Notes: a model not told the origin generated them from the sequence alone. A stretch of 64,000 nucleotides of DNA from Atopobacter sp. AH10 (GCF_003664595.1 NZ_QXPZ01000001.1:62001-126000), one strand, 5' to 3'. Counted from the first letter of the stretch, positions 34,897-44,723 are shown. Numbers and translations are program-made.

Positions 34897-36678
34897 CTAT
34901 TTCACACGATCTTTAGACACAAATGCTAAATTGTTCAGAGAACCTGCATCTTGCAAGCTATCCACGTTAACATCGAAGTACTTGATACGATTATTCACAG
35001 CAGTAATGCCAGTCCGGTAGAGTGTTGGAACCACGAAAGCTTCTTCTGCCGCATATTCTTGCCATTTTTGTAGGGCTTCTTTACGATATTTTTGATCAAA
35101 AGCCTTTTCAGAAGAAATATCTGCCAAAAGTTTGTCATTCTCTTCGCTAGTGAAGCGAGCGACATTTAACTCGGCATGACGGCCATAGATATCTGATGGA
35201 TCTGGATCGCCAGATAAAGCCCAAGCCCCAGCATAAACATCAATTTGAGGATCATCCCCACGAAGTTTGTCAATGTAAGAATTGAATTCTACAGGACGAC
35301 CAGATACCAATTTCACTTTCAAGCCAATTTTTTCCCACCATTGCGTCAAAGCTAATGCAATAGATTGGTCGTTTTCACCACCAGCAGGCGTCAAGTAATT
35401 GATAACAAGTTTCTTCCCTTTTGGATCTTCACGGAAGCCATCCCCGTCTTTATCTTTGTAGCCAGCTTCGTCCAATAATTGTTTAGCTTTCTTCGGATTG
35501 TATTGATAAGGCTTTACCTTGTCATCGTGTTCGTCAAATACAGGTGGAATTAAGCTATTCGCTTGAGCCCGTGTGCCATTGTAGAATTTTTTAGCAATCT
35601 TATCTGTATCAATAGCGTAAGCCATAGCTTGACGCAAGTTTTTATTGTTCATCTTGCTATGTTCATTGCTTTCGTTGACCTTCTTTTCAGGATTCCACTT
35701 CCCAAACTTAAAGGCAATATAGTTATAAGACAATTCAGGAGCCGTCAAAACAGTAAAGTTCTTGGCGTCTTTGTAACTATCGTAGCTATCAGCAGGCATA
35801 GAAGCAATATCATAATTCCCATTTTTCATTTCAGAAACAATATTCTTAGTAGAAACAACATCAACCGTCACCTTGTCCAAGTTTGGACGGCCAAGATAAT
35901 AATGCTCATTAGCCACCAAAGTCACTGATTCTCCTGGAATCACACTTTGGATCTTAAATGGACCGAAGCTAACAGGATTTTTACGAACGGCATCAGATTC
36001 CATTACTTTAGACATTGGGATATCCTTGTAGACGTGTTTTGGCAAGCAGCCAGAAACTAATTGCCCACCAGGAATATTAATAGCCGGAGTCAATTTCTTG
36101 TAATGCAACTTAACTGTTTGATCATCTACTTTTTCAATCCCAGAAATATGGTCTGCTTTACCAGCATGGTATTCTTCTGCCCCTTCAATATCTCCAACAA
36201 AAGCTGGATAACGAACACCAGGATAGTCTTTATTCGCAATAAATTCATGCGTAAAGATGTAGTCGTCAATAGACATCGGTTTACCATCAGACCATTTCAC
36301 GTCTTTAGGGAATTTAACTGTCACCACTTTGTTCTTTTCATCCACATCAAATTTAGCAAAACCATCATTTGTGAAATGCTTCGTTTTGTCAACTGTAAAC
36401 AAATCCTCAGAGAAAAATGAGGTAACTACTGAATCTGATGCCACAACACTCAAGTATGGATTAAAAATCCCCTTAATCGGCGTATCAGAAACGAGGGCAT
36501 ATTTTAATTCTCCCCCTTTAATTGCCTTACCTTTTTGTTTGACTTCTTTCTTGTAGACCATCTGTTTATTAGCTGACTCATCTTTTTTATTTGCAGCACT
36601 TGCTTTGTTATTACCGCAAGAAGCTAATAAAGTAACCGCAGCTACTAAAGGTAGATATTTCCCAAATGTCATCTTCAT
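34897..36678 (-). CDS. oppA: Oligopeptide-binding lipoprotein, OppA paralog 2
   Basis: A 593-residue receptor, the most diverged of the four in its first 60 residues. Lipobox TLLASCGN. The preferred start is ATG 36678 with GGAGG seven bases away; a longer frame opens at 36717. It shares KWSDGKPMSIDDYIFTHEFI and the DKDGDGFREDPKGK loop with its paralogs, and the C-terminal pattern AFVVPTLYRTGITAVNNRIK is closest to paralog 1. A cre-like site lies about 150 bp upstream. Confidence 0.92.
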   Translation of the reverse strand: MKMTFGKYLPLVAAVTLLASCGNNKASAANKKDESANKQMVYKKEVKQKGKAIKGGELKYALVSDTPIKGIFNPYLSVVASDSVVTSFFSEDLFTVDKTKHFTNDGFAKFDVDEKNKVVTVKFPKDVKWSDGKPMSIDDYIFTHEFIANKDYPGVRYPAFVGDIEGAEEYHAGKADHISGIEKVDDQTVKLHYKKLTPAINIPGGQLVSGCLPKHVYKDIPMSKVMESDAVRKNPVSFGPFKIQSVIPGESVTLVANEHYYLGRPNLDKVTVDVVSTKNIVSEMKNGNYDIASMPADSYDSYKDAKNFTVLTAPELSYNYIAFKFGKWNPEKKVNESNEHSKMNNKNLRQAMAYAIDTDKIAKKFYNGTRAQANSLIPPVFDEHDDKVKPYQYNPKKAKQLLDEAGYKDKDGDGFREDPKGKKLVINYLTPAGGENDQSIALALTQWWEKIGLKVKLVSGRPVEFNSYIDKLRGDDPQIDVYAGAWALSGDPDPSDIYGRHAELNVARFTSEENDKLLADISSEKAFDQKYRKEALQKWQEYAAEEAFVVPTLYRTGITAVNNRIKYFDVNVDSLQDAGSLNNLAFVSKDRVK

Positions 36679-36826
36679 AAACACGCCTCCTGAATGAAAA
36701 AATAAAATTATAATCAATACTTTATCACGTCAACCATGATATTTCAAACTATTTTATACTTTTATTTTTATCATCCAATAAAGCGATCACTGTATCATTA
36801 ATCAAATTTGAACATAGTGAAATTAT

Positions 36827-36840
36827 TTAAATCGTTTACA
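36827..36840 (-). promoter_or_regulatory. cre-like site upstream of oppA paralog 2
   Basis: Minus-strand TGTAAACGATTTAA matches TGWAANCGNTNWCA at 13 of 14 positions. Confidence 0.45.
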
Positions 36841-36950
36841 TTTCTATTATATAGACACATAGTATAGGATACTAGCTATAAAAACTTGAACTTTTCAACT
36901 TTATTTTTCTCCTATCTTTCTTAAAATACCTGACCGATTTTCCTCTTAAT

Positions 36951-36987
36951 AAAAAAAGAGCTAGCTTAGGCTAACTCTCCTTTTTTT
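36951..36987 (-). terminator. Terminator of the surface protein gene
   Basis: GAGCTAGC...GGCTAACTC hairpin with A-rich left flank and T-rich right flank; works best on the minus strand, directly past the stop at 37018. Confidence 0.75.
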
Positions 36988-37017
36988 ACTTTCGACCTAT
37001 TAAACATAAGATTCCCT

Positions 37018-37788
37018 TTAGCGCTTGTTACGATTTTTCAAGGCTAACGCTATACCAAGCAAGACTAAACATCCCCCTAACATTTTGGCATAGGGTAGCA
37101 AGCGTTCTCCACTAGATGGAATAAAACCTTTTTTCTTCTTTTCTTTTTCTTGCTCTGGACTAGTTTTACTTTGTTTAGCAGGCTCAGAACTGATAGTTTT
37201 GGATTTACTCTCTTCCTTTTGATCAGTTCTTGTATTTGTCTTGCTATCTTGTTCTTTGTCTTCGGCCTTAGCTACTGGTTCTAATGAAAGGTCTTGAATA
37301 GACCCACTCGTTAAATCATAGAACAGATCAATATGCTCTTGACCAGGCTCAACATTCCCAGCAAAATTCAAAGTAGCTAAGCCCGTCTTTCCATCACCAC
37401 TTTGCCCTATATAAAAGCGAGTTTCCCCCGATTTAATATCCTCAATCTCTCTCCCATCTAGATGATCAAGAATAGTCAGCTGAATAGACGCTTGCATTTG
37501 CCCCTCGCTTCCTGCAATCCATACCGGCACACTTGTAGATGGAATTTTTTGAACACTATAGGCATAAACAGCCTTCCCACCATTACTAGACCTCAAGCTA
37601 ATTTCTTTTGAACTTGGAGAGACTTCAATAACCGTTGGAATATTCATCCCTTGACATTGGAACACAATCTTTTCACCTGCTTCAGACGACTTAGCTCTAA
37701 TCGTTTGAGGCATCAGTAAAAAGCCCACAAAAGCTATCAATAAAATAATGCATTTTTTGCTCCACAAACAAGTTAGTTTCTTCTCCAT
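37018..37788 (-). CDS. Predicted surface protein with atypical sorting signal
   Basis: A 256-residue secreted protein of unknown family. Residues 1-35 are a signal peptide (basic KK, hydrophobic CIILLIAFVGFLLM, then ending near IRAKSS). Residues about 40-170 look beta-rich, and 175-220 are a charged Glu/Lys/Ser/Thr stalk. The C-terminus reads GFIPSSGERLLPYAK, then a hydrophobic stretch and KNRNKR, the layout of a sortase signal, but with IPSSG in place of LPXTG. I chose ATG 37788 (AGGGGAG nine bases upstream); ATG at 37797 and 37809 are alternatives. It may be wall-anchored or a membrane-anchored remnant. It lies between oppA paralogs 2 and 3. Confidence 0.65.
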   Translation of the reverse strand: MEKKLTCLWSKKCIILLIAFVGFLLMPQTIRAKSSEAGEKIVFQCQGMNIPTVIEVSPSSKEISLRSSNGGKAVYAYSVQKIPSTSVPVWIAGSEGQMQASIQLTILDHLDGREIEDIKSGETRFYIGQSGDGKTGLATLNFAGNVEPGQEHIDLFYDLTSGSIQDLSLEPVAKAEDKEQDSKTNTRTDQKEESKSKTISSEPAKQSKTSPEQEKEKKKKGFIPSSGERLLPYAKMLGGCLVLLGIALALKNRNKR

Positions 37789-38117
37789 TTTCCTCATCTC
37801 CCCTTCCATTATCCCTTATCTATCTCTTACTTCTAAAGCAAGCACTTTAGAAAAAAATAACGATTCTTGTTACATCACTGGTCAACCAGACTCCGCCCTC
37901 CTATTTATGGCCTAAGCAGGCATAAATTCCCAACTTCTTAAAAATATTTATTAGCTTTCTATAGCAGAAGTTTAAGCAGTATGAATCCAGTGCCCCTTAC
38001 AAGTTTATTCTATCATAGTTTAAACGCTATTGAGAGCAGGCAATATAATTTATTTTAGTTATTTGGAAAAGTTATGACTAGACCATACAAAAAAAGGCTC
38101 TATACTTAAGTTACGAC

Positions 38118-38188
38118 AAAAAAGCCACAGCAAGGCGCTATTAGCTATTTCAAGCTAGCTAAGGCGCCAAACCGTGGCTTATTTTTTT
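38118..38188 (-). terminator. Large nested terminator of oppA paralog 3
   Basis: Three nested stems: AAGCCAC/GTGGCTT, GGCGC/GCGCC and TTAGCTA/TAGCTAA, with T runs on the minus strand. The stretch 37789-38117 has no gene. Confidence 0.8.
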
Positions 38189-38233
38189 ATCCAACTAGCT
38201 AAAGGAAACTCAACTTACGAGTCAGCATTCAGC

Positions 38234-40021
38234 TTATTTCACCCGTTCTTTTTGAACAAAAGTAATATTTTGCCATGAGCCTTTGTCTGGGAAGTTATCA
38301 TGTTTCACATCAAAGTATTTCACCCGTTTGTTCACAGCAAGAATAGACATCTTGTTAGCTGTTGGGAAAGCAAAACATTCTTCCTTAGCAAAACGTTGCC
38401 ACTTGTCATAAGCTTCCATCCGGAATTTATCATCAAAGGCTTTTTCAGAAGAAATATCCGCAATCAACTTGTCGTTTTCTTCAGAAGCATAACGTGCCAT
38501 ATTGAATTGGTTCTTACGTCCCCAGAATTCTTGTGGGTCAGGATCATTCCCCGAGTTCCAAGCGGCGGCATAGACATCAATTTCCGGATCATCATGTTCG
38601 ACCTTATCGTAGAAGGAGTTGAATTCGATTGGCCGTCCAGTGGTTAATTTCACATCCAAGCCGATTTCATTCCACCATTTAATGTAGGCCAAAGCCATTG
38701 TTTGGTCATTTTGCCCGCCTGCCATGGTCGCATAATTAATGACTAACTTCTTACCATTTGGATCTTCACGGAAGCCGTCACCATCTTTGTCTTTATAACC
38801 TGCTTTGTCCAACAATTTCTTAGCAGCTGCTGGATCAAACTTGATTGGATCTTGTCCGTTATTTTCAGCGAATACTGGTGGAATCAAGGAATTACCACCT
38901 GTACGAGTTCCTTTATAGAACTTAGCCGCAATCAAGTCGTTATCAACAGCCATCGCCATAGCTTGACGTAAGCTCTTGTTATTCATCTTAGCATTAGGAT
39001 CTGGAGCCACTTCACCCTTGGCTTTATCCCATTTACCAAACTTAAAGGCTGTATAGTTCCAGCCAAAGGACTTCCCACCTAAAATATCAAAGGCAGGTGA
39101 TTTAGAATAAGAATCGAACTTATCGGCTGGCATAGCCCCAATATCATAGTTCCCATTTTCCATTTCTGAAACGATATTATTAGAGGAAACAACTTCTGCA
39201 ATAACCTTCTTCAAAGTAGGTTTCCCTTCGTAGAAATATTCATTTGGTTCAAAAGTGAAAGATTCACCTGGGATCATGGAAACTAATTTGTATGGGCCAA
39301 AGCTAACTGGATTTTTCCGTACTTGGTCGCATTCCATAACCTTATCCATTGGAATATTTTCAAAAACGTGTTTAGGAATACACATGGCCAAAAGCGTTCC
39401 CCCAGCAATTTTAATGGAAGGAGTCATTTCTTTATAGTGGAGGATAACCGTCTGATCATCAACTTTTTCAATACCAGAAATATGGTCGGCTTTACCCACG
39501 TGATATTCTTCCGCCCCTTCTATAGATCCCACATAGAATGGATAGCGAACCCCTGGATAGTTCTTATTGGCAATGAATTCGTGAGTGAAAATATAATCGT
39601 CAATAGTCATCGGCTTACCATCAGACCATTTAGCTCCTTTAGGGAAAGTCACTTTTACGGTCTTTGTCTTTGGATCGATTTCTTGCTTAGCAAAACCATC
39701 ATTCGTCCAACGCAAATCTTCACCCTTAGTAAAGAGATCCCCATCTAAGAATTGGAGCACCTCTGCGTCCAACCCATCTGTATAAAGAGCTGGATTCAAA
39801 ACCCCTTTAATTGGCGAGTCAGTCACAACAGCATATTTTAAAGTTCCGCCCTTAATTTCTTTCCCCTTTCTTTCTACTGTATCTTTAAATTCGATTAGCT
39901 TGTTTTGGCTAGGAGTTTTTCCGGCAGATTTACTATCCGTTTTATTACCACCATTACCGCAAGCCGTCAGCAATGCTACAGACGCTAATATTGGCAAAGA
40001 ATACTTCCATCCTTTTTTCAT
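38234..40021 (-). CDS. oppA: Oligopeptide-binding lipoprotein, OppA paralog 3
   Basis: A 595-residue receptor whose closest relative is paralog 4, identical along long blocks such as MNNKSLRQAMAMAVDNDLIA. Lipobox ALLTACGN. DKDGDGFREDPNGK loop near residue 420. Start has GGAGG seven bases upstream. The gene is a single unit with its own terminator, and a cre-like element about 67 bp upstream of the start has the same sequence and spacing as in paralog 4, so the pair arose by a recent duplication that included the promoter. Confidence 0.93.
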   Translation of the reverse strand: MKKGWKYSLPILASVALLTACGNGGNKTDSKSAGKTPSQNKLIEFKDTVERKGKEIKGGTLKYAVVTDSPIKGVLNPALYTDGLDAEVLQFLDGDLFTKGEDLRWTNDGFAKQEIDPKTKTVKVTFPKGAKWSDGKPMTIDDYIFTHEFIANKNYPGVRYPFYVGSIEGAEEYHVGKADHISGIEKVDDQTVILHYKEMTPSIKIAGGTLLAMCIPKHVFENIPMDKVMECDQVRKNPVSFGPYKLVSMIPGESFTFEPNEYFYEGKPTLKKVIAEVVSSNNIVSEMENGNYDIGAMPADKFDSYSKSPAFDILGGKSFGWNYTAFKFGKWDKAKGEVAPDPNAKMNNKSLRQAMAMAVDNDLIAAKFYKGTRTGGNSLIPPVFAENNGQDPIKFDPAAAKKLLDKAGYKDKDGDGFREDPNGKKLVINYATMAGGQNDQTMALAYIKWWNEIGLDVKLTTGRPIEFNSFYDKVEHDDPEIDVYAAAWNSGNDPDPQEFWGRKNQFNMARYASEENDKLIADISSEKAFDDKFRMEAYDKWQRFAKEECFAFPTANKMSILAVNKRVKYFDVKHDNFPDKGSWQNITFVQKERVK

Positions 40022-40087
40022 TTAACACGCCTCCATTTACCATTTGTGTGACTTTTTTAACTACATAAAATGTTACCACAATTAGAA

Positions 40088-40101
40088 TGTAAGCGCAATC
40101 T
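40088..40101 (+). promoter_or_regulatory. cre-like site upstream of oppA paralog 3
   Basis: TGTAAGCGCAATCT, 12 of 14 matches to TGWAANCGNTNWCA. The identical 14-mer is found at the same distance before paralog 4. Confidence 0.5.
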
Positions 40102-40282
40102 TATCGTATGTATTTATTTGATTACTCATTAACTTCTTATTTCTCATGAATTTATCATTAAAACAGATTAAAATACACTTACTGATTATAGAAGTTTTTT
40201 AGCTAATTTTAGCCCCTTACGTCAATAAAATAGGCCAGAAGCTGCCTATAGCATTCCGCATTAGGAAACTACTGAGGAAAAA

Positions 40283-40440
40283 ATCCCTGTAGAAAGCTAC
40301 TTATCCACTCAAATAGGGAACAAATCCCTGTCGGTAAGCTACTTATCCAGTCAAATAGAGAACAAATCCCTGTAGCAAGCTACTTATCCACTCAAAAAAG
40401 GAAACATCCCTGTCGATAAGCTACTTATCCAGTCAAAAAA
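40283..40440. repeat. Tandem repeat, four copies of about 41 bp
   Basis: Units start at 40283, 40324, 40366 and 40406. Two subtypes alternate: ATCCCTGTAG.AAGCTACTTA (units 1 and 3) and ATCCCTGTCG.TAAGCTACTT (units 2 and 4), suggesting duplication of a pair. It lies downstream of paralog 4 and upstream of paralog 3. Confidence 0.85.
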
Positions 40441-40467
40441 AGAGCCACAACTGATTAGTTGTGACTC
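40434..40467 (-). terminator. Terminator of oppA paralog 4
   Basis: GAGCCACAACT and AGTTGTGACTC arms with a GATT loop; seven Ts on the minus strand. Confidence 0.8.
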
Positions 40468-40511
40468 CAAAAGATTGGACGACTAACTGATGAGATGGAT
40501 GGGCAAACGAT

Positions 40512-42299
40512 TTATTTAACCCGATCTTTTTGAACGAAAGTAATATTTTCCCATGACCCCTTGTCTGGATAGTTATCCTTCTTCACATCAAAGTATTTGA
40601 TCCGTTTGTTGACTGCAGTAAGAGAAATCTTATAGGCAGTTGGGAAAGCATAGCATTCGTCTTTGGTAAAGCGTTGCCATTTATCAAAAGCTTCCATCCG
40701 GTGTTTATCATCGAAAGAGGCTTGAGAAGAAATATCTGCTAGCAAGCGATCATTTTCTTCTGAGGCATAACGAGACATATTAAATTGACTCCTACGTCCC
40801 CAGAAGCCAGTAGGATCAGGGTCATTCCCAGAGCCCCAAGCAGCTGCATATAGATCAATATCCTTATCGTCATGTTCTACTTTATCGTAGAAGGAATTCA
40901 ATTCAATTGGACGTCCAGAAGTCAACTTCACATCCAAACCAATCTCATTCCACCATTTTATATAAGCCAAAGATAAGGTTTGATCATTTTCACCACCAGC
41001 CATGGTTGCATAGTGAATAACCAATTTCTTCCCATTAGGATCTTCACGGAAGCCATCTCCGTCTTTATCTTTATAACCAGCTTGATCTAAAAGTTTCTTA
41101 GCCCCTTCTGGATCAAATTTAATAGGTTCTTGCCCATTGTTTTCTGCAAAGAAAGGCGGAATTAAGGAATTACCACCTGTACGAGTTCCTTTATAGAACT
41201 TAGCTGCAATCAAGTCATTATCAACAGCCATCGCCATAGCTTGACGTAAGCTCTTGTTGTTCATCTTAGCATCAGGATCAGGAGCCACTTCGCCTTTATC
41301 TTTATCCCATTTCCCAAACTTGAAGGCTATATAGTTCCAAGCTTGTGATTTAGTCCCTAGAATATCAAAGGCCTTAGCATTTTGATAAGAATCAAATTTA
41401 TCCGATGGCATCCCTGCTATATCATAGTTCCCATTTTCCATTTCAGAAACAATATTCTTAGAAGAAACCACTTCGGCGATCACTTTATTTAAGGTTGGCT
41501 TGCCAGCATAGTAGTATTCATTTCTCACAAAAGTAAAAGATTCCCCTGGGATCATCGATTCCAACTTATATGGGCCAAAACCGACTGGATTCTTCCGAGC
41601 AGCATCGCTTTCCATCACTTTATCCATTGGAATTTTTTCAAAAATATGTTTAGGAATACATTGACCTAAAAGTGAACCACCTGCAATCTTAATAGATGGT
41701 GTCATTTCTTTATAGTGCAAAATGACGGTTTGATCATCCACTTTTTCAATACCGGAGATATGATCTGATTTTCCTTGGTGATATTCTTCAGCCCCTTCAA
41801 TTGCTCCAACATAGGAAGGGTAACGTACACCAGGATAATCCTTATTTGCAATAAATTCATGGGTAAAGATATAGTCATCGATGGTCATTGGTTTCCCATC
41901 GCTCCATTTTGCATCTTTAGGGAAAGTTACCTTAACCGTCTTCGTTTCAGGATCAATATATTGTTTAGCAAACCCATCATTCGTCCAGTGAAGGTCATCC
42001 CCCTTCGTAAACAACTCCCCTTCCATGAATTGTAAAACGTCTGCATCTGTCCCATCTTGATATAGAGAAGGACACAAAATCCCTTTTATTGGAGAATCAG
42101 AAACAATCGCATATTTTAAAGTTCCACCCTTAATTTCTTTTCCTTTTCTTTCAATGGTATCTTTGACTTTGACCATCTCGTTAGTAGTACTTGCTTTATT
42201 TGACGAACTCTTATTTGAATTATTTCCATTATTACCGCAAGAAGCTAATAACGTCACAGATGCTAGTAGTGGTACCGCAAGTTTCCATCCCTTTTTCAT
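40512..42299 (-). CDS. oppA: Oligopeptide-binding lipoprotein, OppA paralog 4
   Basis: A 595-residue receptor and near-twin of paralog 3. Lipobox TLLASCGN, then a low-complexity Asn/Ser linker (NNGNNSNKSSSNKAS) before the folded domain. The mature domain has KWSDGKPMTIDDYIFTHEFI and the DKDGDGFREDPNGK loop. It has two cre-like sites upstream and its own terminator. Differences from paralog 3 concentrate in the region that forms the peptide pocket, which may alter specificity, though this was not mapped on a structure. Confidence 0.93.
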   Translation of the reverse strand: MKKGWKLAVPLLASVTLLASCGNNGNNSNKSSSNKASTTNEMVKVKDTIERKGKEIKGGTLKYAIVSDSPIKGILCPSLYQDGTDADVLQFMEGELFTKGDDLHWTNDGFAKQYIDPETKTVKVTFPKDAKWSDGKPMTIDDYIFTHEFIANKDYPGVRYPSYVGAIEGAEEYHQGKSDHISGIEKVDDQTVILHYKEMTPSIKIAGGSLLGQCIPKHIFEKIPMDKVMESDAARKNPVGFGPYKLESMIPGESFTFVRNEYYYAGKPTLNKVIAEVVSSKNIVSEMENGNYDIAGMPSDKFDSYQNAKAFDILGTKSQAWNYIAFKFGKWDKDKGEVAPDPDAKMNNKSLRQAMAMAVDNDLIAAKFYKGTRTGGNSLIPPFFAENNGQEPIKFDPEGAKKLLDQAGYKDKDGDGFREDPNGKKLVIHYATMAGGENDQTLSLAYIKWWNEIGLDVKLTSGRPIELNSFYDKVEHDDKDIDLYAAAWGSGNDPDPTGFWGRRSQFNMSRYASEENDRLLADISSQASFDDKHRMEAFDKWQRFTKDECYAFPTAYKISLTAVNKRIKYFDVKKDNYPDKGSWENITFVQKDRVK

Positions 42300-42367
42300 T
42301 CATGTCGCCTCCGTTTAATACTTATGCAATATTTTTAACGACACTTAAAGATTATCACAAAAGAAAT

Positions 42368-42410
42368 GTAAGCGCAATCTCACATAAAGATCAATTCTAA
42401 CCGCTTACAA
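42368..42410. promoter_or_regulatory. Two cre-like sites upstream of oppA paralog 4
   Basis: TGTAAGCGCAATCT at 42368-42381 (12 of 14) and, on the minus strand, TGTAAGCGGTTAGA at 42397-42410 (13 of 14). The remaining sequence 42411-42735 shows no gene. Confidence 0.5.
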
Positions 42411-42735
42411 TTTTCTTTAATTTATAGACCATATAGAGAGTTTCCATATGAGAATTAATCCTATTGTTCTTATTAATCTGTTAGACTTTTTAGCTTATAA
42501 CATCAAGCTTTCTTATTATTTCTAGAATAGGTAAAGAAATACCTCATTAAAAAGTTCTTTATTTCTAGCGGGCAAACTCTCCTTATTTTAGCAAAATTAC
42601 CAATTAAAATTTTATTTCATTCCCCAGCTTTTGCCTTTCTATCTCGTCTTTAATAAAGACCTAGCTTCTGCCAAGCTTTTTCAGCCTTCCGCTTATCTGC
42701 CCCTATTGAAGCAAGACATATCACCCCTAAAGCAT

Positions 42736-42769
42736 AAAAAGGACCTTGAATGAGCCCTCAAAGTCCTTT
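42736..42769 (-). terminator. Probable terminator of uvrC
   Basis: AAAGGACCTTGA and TCAAAGTCCTTT arms with one mismatch, T-rich on the minus strand; 120 bp past the uvrC stop. Confidence 0.65.
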
Positions 42770-42890
42770 CATTATTCATCATCAGTTTGCAAACATCCAT
42801 CATCTCATCTTTTAGTCCATTGCTAACTTTAACAAAAGCTTTAATGCCATAAATCCTTTGCCTTCTAAGACATAAAAAACTATTCTCCCT

Positions 42891-44723
42891 TTACTCCTCT
42901 TCACTCGTCATCTTTTTCAATTGACGGTTAGCTTTTTTCAAAGAAAAGTACTCTTTTAAACGTTGGGCTACTTTAGTTGGGATCCCTAATTGGCAAAAAT
43001 CTTCTACACTAGCTTCTTCCATTTTCTCTATGGATTTGAACTCCCGGTATAGTTTCATTTGTGTCTTCTTGCCTACCCCTTCAATCGATAAAATTTGGCT
43101 GGTTAAACTCCCCCTATCCCTTGTCTTACGATGGAAAGTGATAGCATAGCGATGCACTTCATCCTGAATCCGTTGCAAGAGCTGGAAGGCAGGATCAGAC
43201 GTTTGAAGAGGGATCGGTCGCCCTTCTTCCCCCAGAATTAAAGAAGCAGTTTGGTGTTTATCATTTTTCACCATTCCAGCCACTGGAATGTCCAAGCCCA
43301 ACTCATTTTCTAAAACATCCAGTGCTGCTCGAATTTCAATAATTCCTCCATCCATTAAGATCAAATCAGGTAGTCGTTTCCCTTCCTTTAACAATCTTCC
43401 ATAACGGCGTCGAATGACTTCTCTAGTCGATTCAAACTCATTGGCTCCCACAACCGTTTTAAGATGAAATTTTCTATATTGTGATTTATCAGCTTTCCCA
43501 TCTTTGTAAACGACCATACCACTCACAGGATAAACCCCCTGAATATGGGAGTGGTCAAAGGACTCTATAAGATGAGCTGATGGAATTCCCAAAGCCTTAG
43601 CCAAATCCTCACTAGCCTTCGATGTTTTTTCATATCGTTTATCCTCTATCGTTAGCCGTTGATCCAGAGCAATTCTTGCATTTTGCTCGGCTAAAGACAT
43701 TAGACGCTTTTTCTTCCCACGTTTAGGTTGAGCCACCGCCACAGATAAACTCTCCTTTATAATACTTGGATCAATCTCTTCAGGTAAAAGAATCTCTTTA
43801 GGTAAAATATGCTGATCATCTTGATAAAACATCAGGATAAATGACAAAAATTCTTCCTCAGCTGTATCATAAATCGGGAAAATCGCCGCTTCTTGCTTAA
43901 TAATAGTTGATTGACGTAAAAGAAAGACTTGAACCGCCATATATCCCCGCTTAATGACATAGTGGAAAACATCCCTATTGGTATAATCAAGGGACAGGAT
44001 ATCTTGCCGTTCCACAGTAGCATCAATATGGCGGATTTGATCCCTATATTCTGCCGCCTTTTCAAAATTCATTTCTGCTGAAGCCTCTTCCATCTTTTCG
44101 ATCAACAAGGCCTTAATTTCACCCGTTTGGCCATTTAAAAAATCTGAAATTTTACGAATCCTATCGGCATAAACTTCTTCTGGGATCTCATGATCGCAAC
44201 AGCCAATACATTGACCCAGATGGTAATAAAAGCAAGCCCTCGTTTCATTCTTTCCACAACGTCTAAGGGGGTAAATCTTTTGGATAAATTGGAGAGTATC
44301 ACTTGCCGCATAAACATTTGGATAAGGTCCAAAATAGAGCCCCCCATCTTTTTCCACATGACTAGTGATGAATAATTGGGGATCCCTTTCCTTGGTAATT
44401 TTTAGATAAGGATACATGGAGCTATCCTTCAAACGAATATTGTAGCGAGGCTTGTACTGTTGAATCAAAGAAATTTCCAATAAAAAAGCTTCTTTATCCG
44501 ACTGCGTCACAATGGTCGAAAAATGATGAATTTCTTTCACTAAACGTTCTGTTTTACCTGTATGTTGCGATCTGAAATAAGAACGCACTCTATTTTTTAG
44601 ATTCTTGGCTTTCCCAATATAAATAATTTCATCAGCTTCATTACGCATAATATAGCAACCTGGCTTTTCAGGTAACACAGCCAATTGATTATTCATCCAC
44701 TCTTTATTTAGATAAACTGGCAT
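42891..44723 (-). CDS. uvrC: Excinuclease ABC subunit C
   Basis: A 610-residue nucleotide excision repair nuclease. The N-terminal GIY-YIG domain reads GCYIMRNEADEIIYIGKAKN, a UvrB-binding UVR helix (EMNFEKAAEYRDQIRHI) is near residue 210, and the C-terminal helix-hairpin-helix is seen in SIEGVGKKTQMKLYREF. ATG 44723 is chosen because GGGGGG lies five bases upstream; a longer frame opens at 44747. It is not near uvrA or uvrB. Length normal. Confidence 0.97.
   Translation of the reverse strand: MPVYLNKEWMNNQLAVLPEKPGCYIMRNEADEIIYIGKAKNLKNRVRSYFRSQHTGKTERLVKEIHHFSTIVTQSDKEAFLLEISLIQQYKPRYNIRLKDSSMYPYLKITKERDPQLFITSHVEKDGGLYFGPYPNVYAASDTLQFIQKIYPLRRCGKNETRACFYYHLGQCIGCCDHEIPEEVYADRIRKISDFLNGQTGEIKALLIEKMEEASAEMNFEKAAEYRDQIRHIDATVERQDILSLDYTNRDVFHYVIKRGYMAVQVFLLRQSTIIKQEAAIFPIYDTAEEEFLSFILMFYQDDQHILPKEILLPEEIDPSIIKESLSVAVAQPKRGKKKRLMSLAEQNARIALDQRLTIEDKRYEKTSKASEDLAKALGIPSAHLIESFDHSHIQGVYPVSGMVVYKDGKADKSQYRKFHLKTVVGANEFESTREVIRRRYGRLLKEGKRLPDLILMDGGIIEIRAALDVLENELGLDIPVAGMVKNDKHQTASLILGEEGRPIPLQTSDPAFQLLQRIQDEVHRYAITFHRKTRDRGSLTSQILSIEGVGKKTQMKLYREFKSIEKMEEASVEDFCQLGIPTKVAQRLKEYFSLKKANRQLKKMTSEEE

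Noticed and set aside
32630-42035. Several plus-strand frames of 60-140 codons within the four oppA genes
   Set aside because: They recur at the same places in each paralog because the antisense of a conserved gene is conserved. No start signals.
42410-42424. CodY-box-like AATTTTCTTTAATTT upstream of oppA paralog 4
   Set aside because: Three mismatches to the 15-bp CodY consensus in AT-rich DNA is expected by chance, and the other paralogs lack it.
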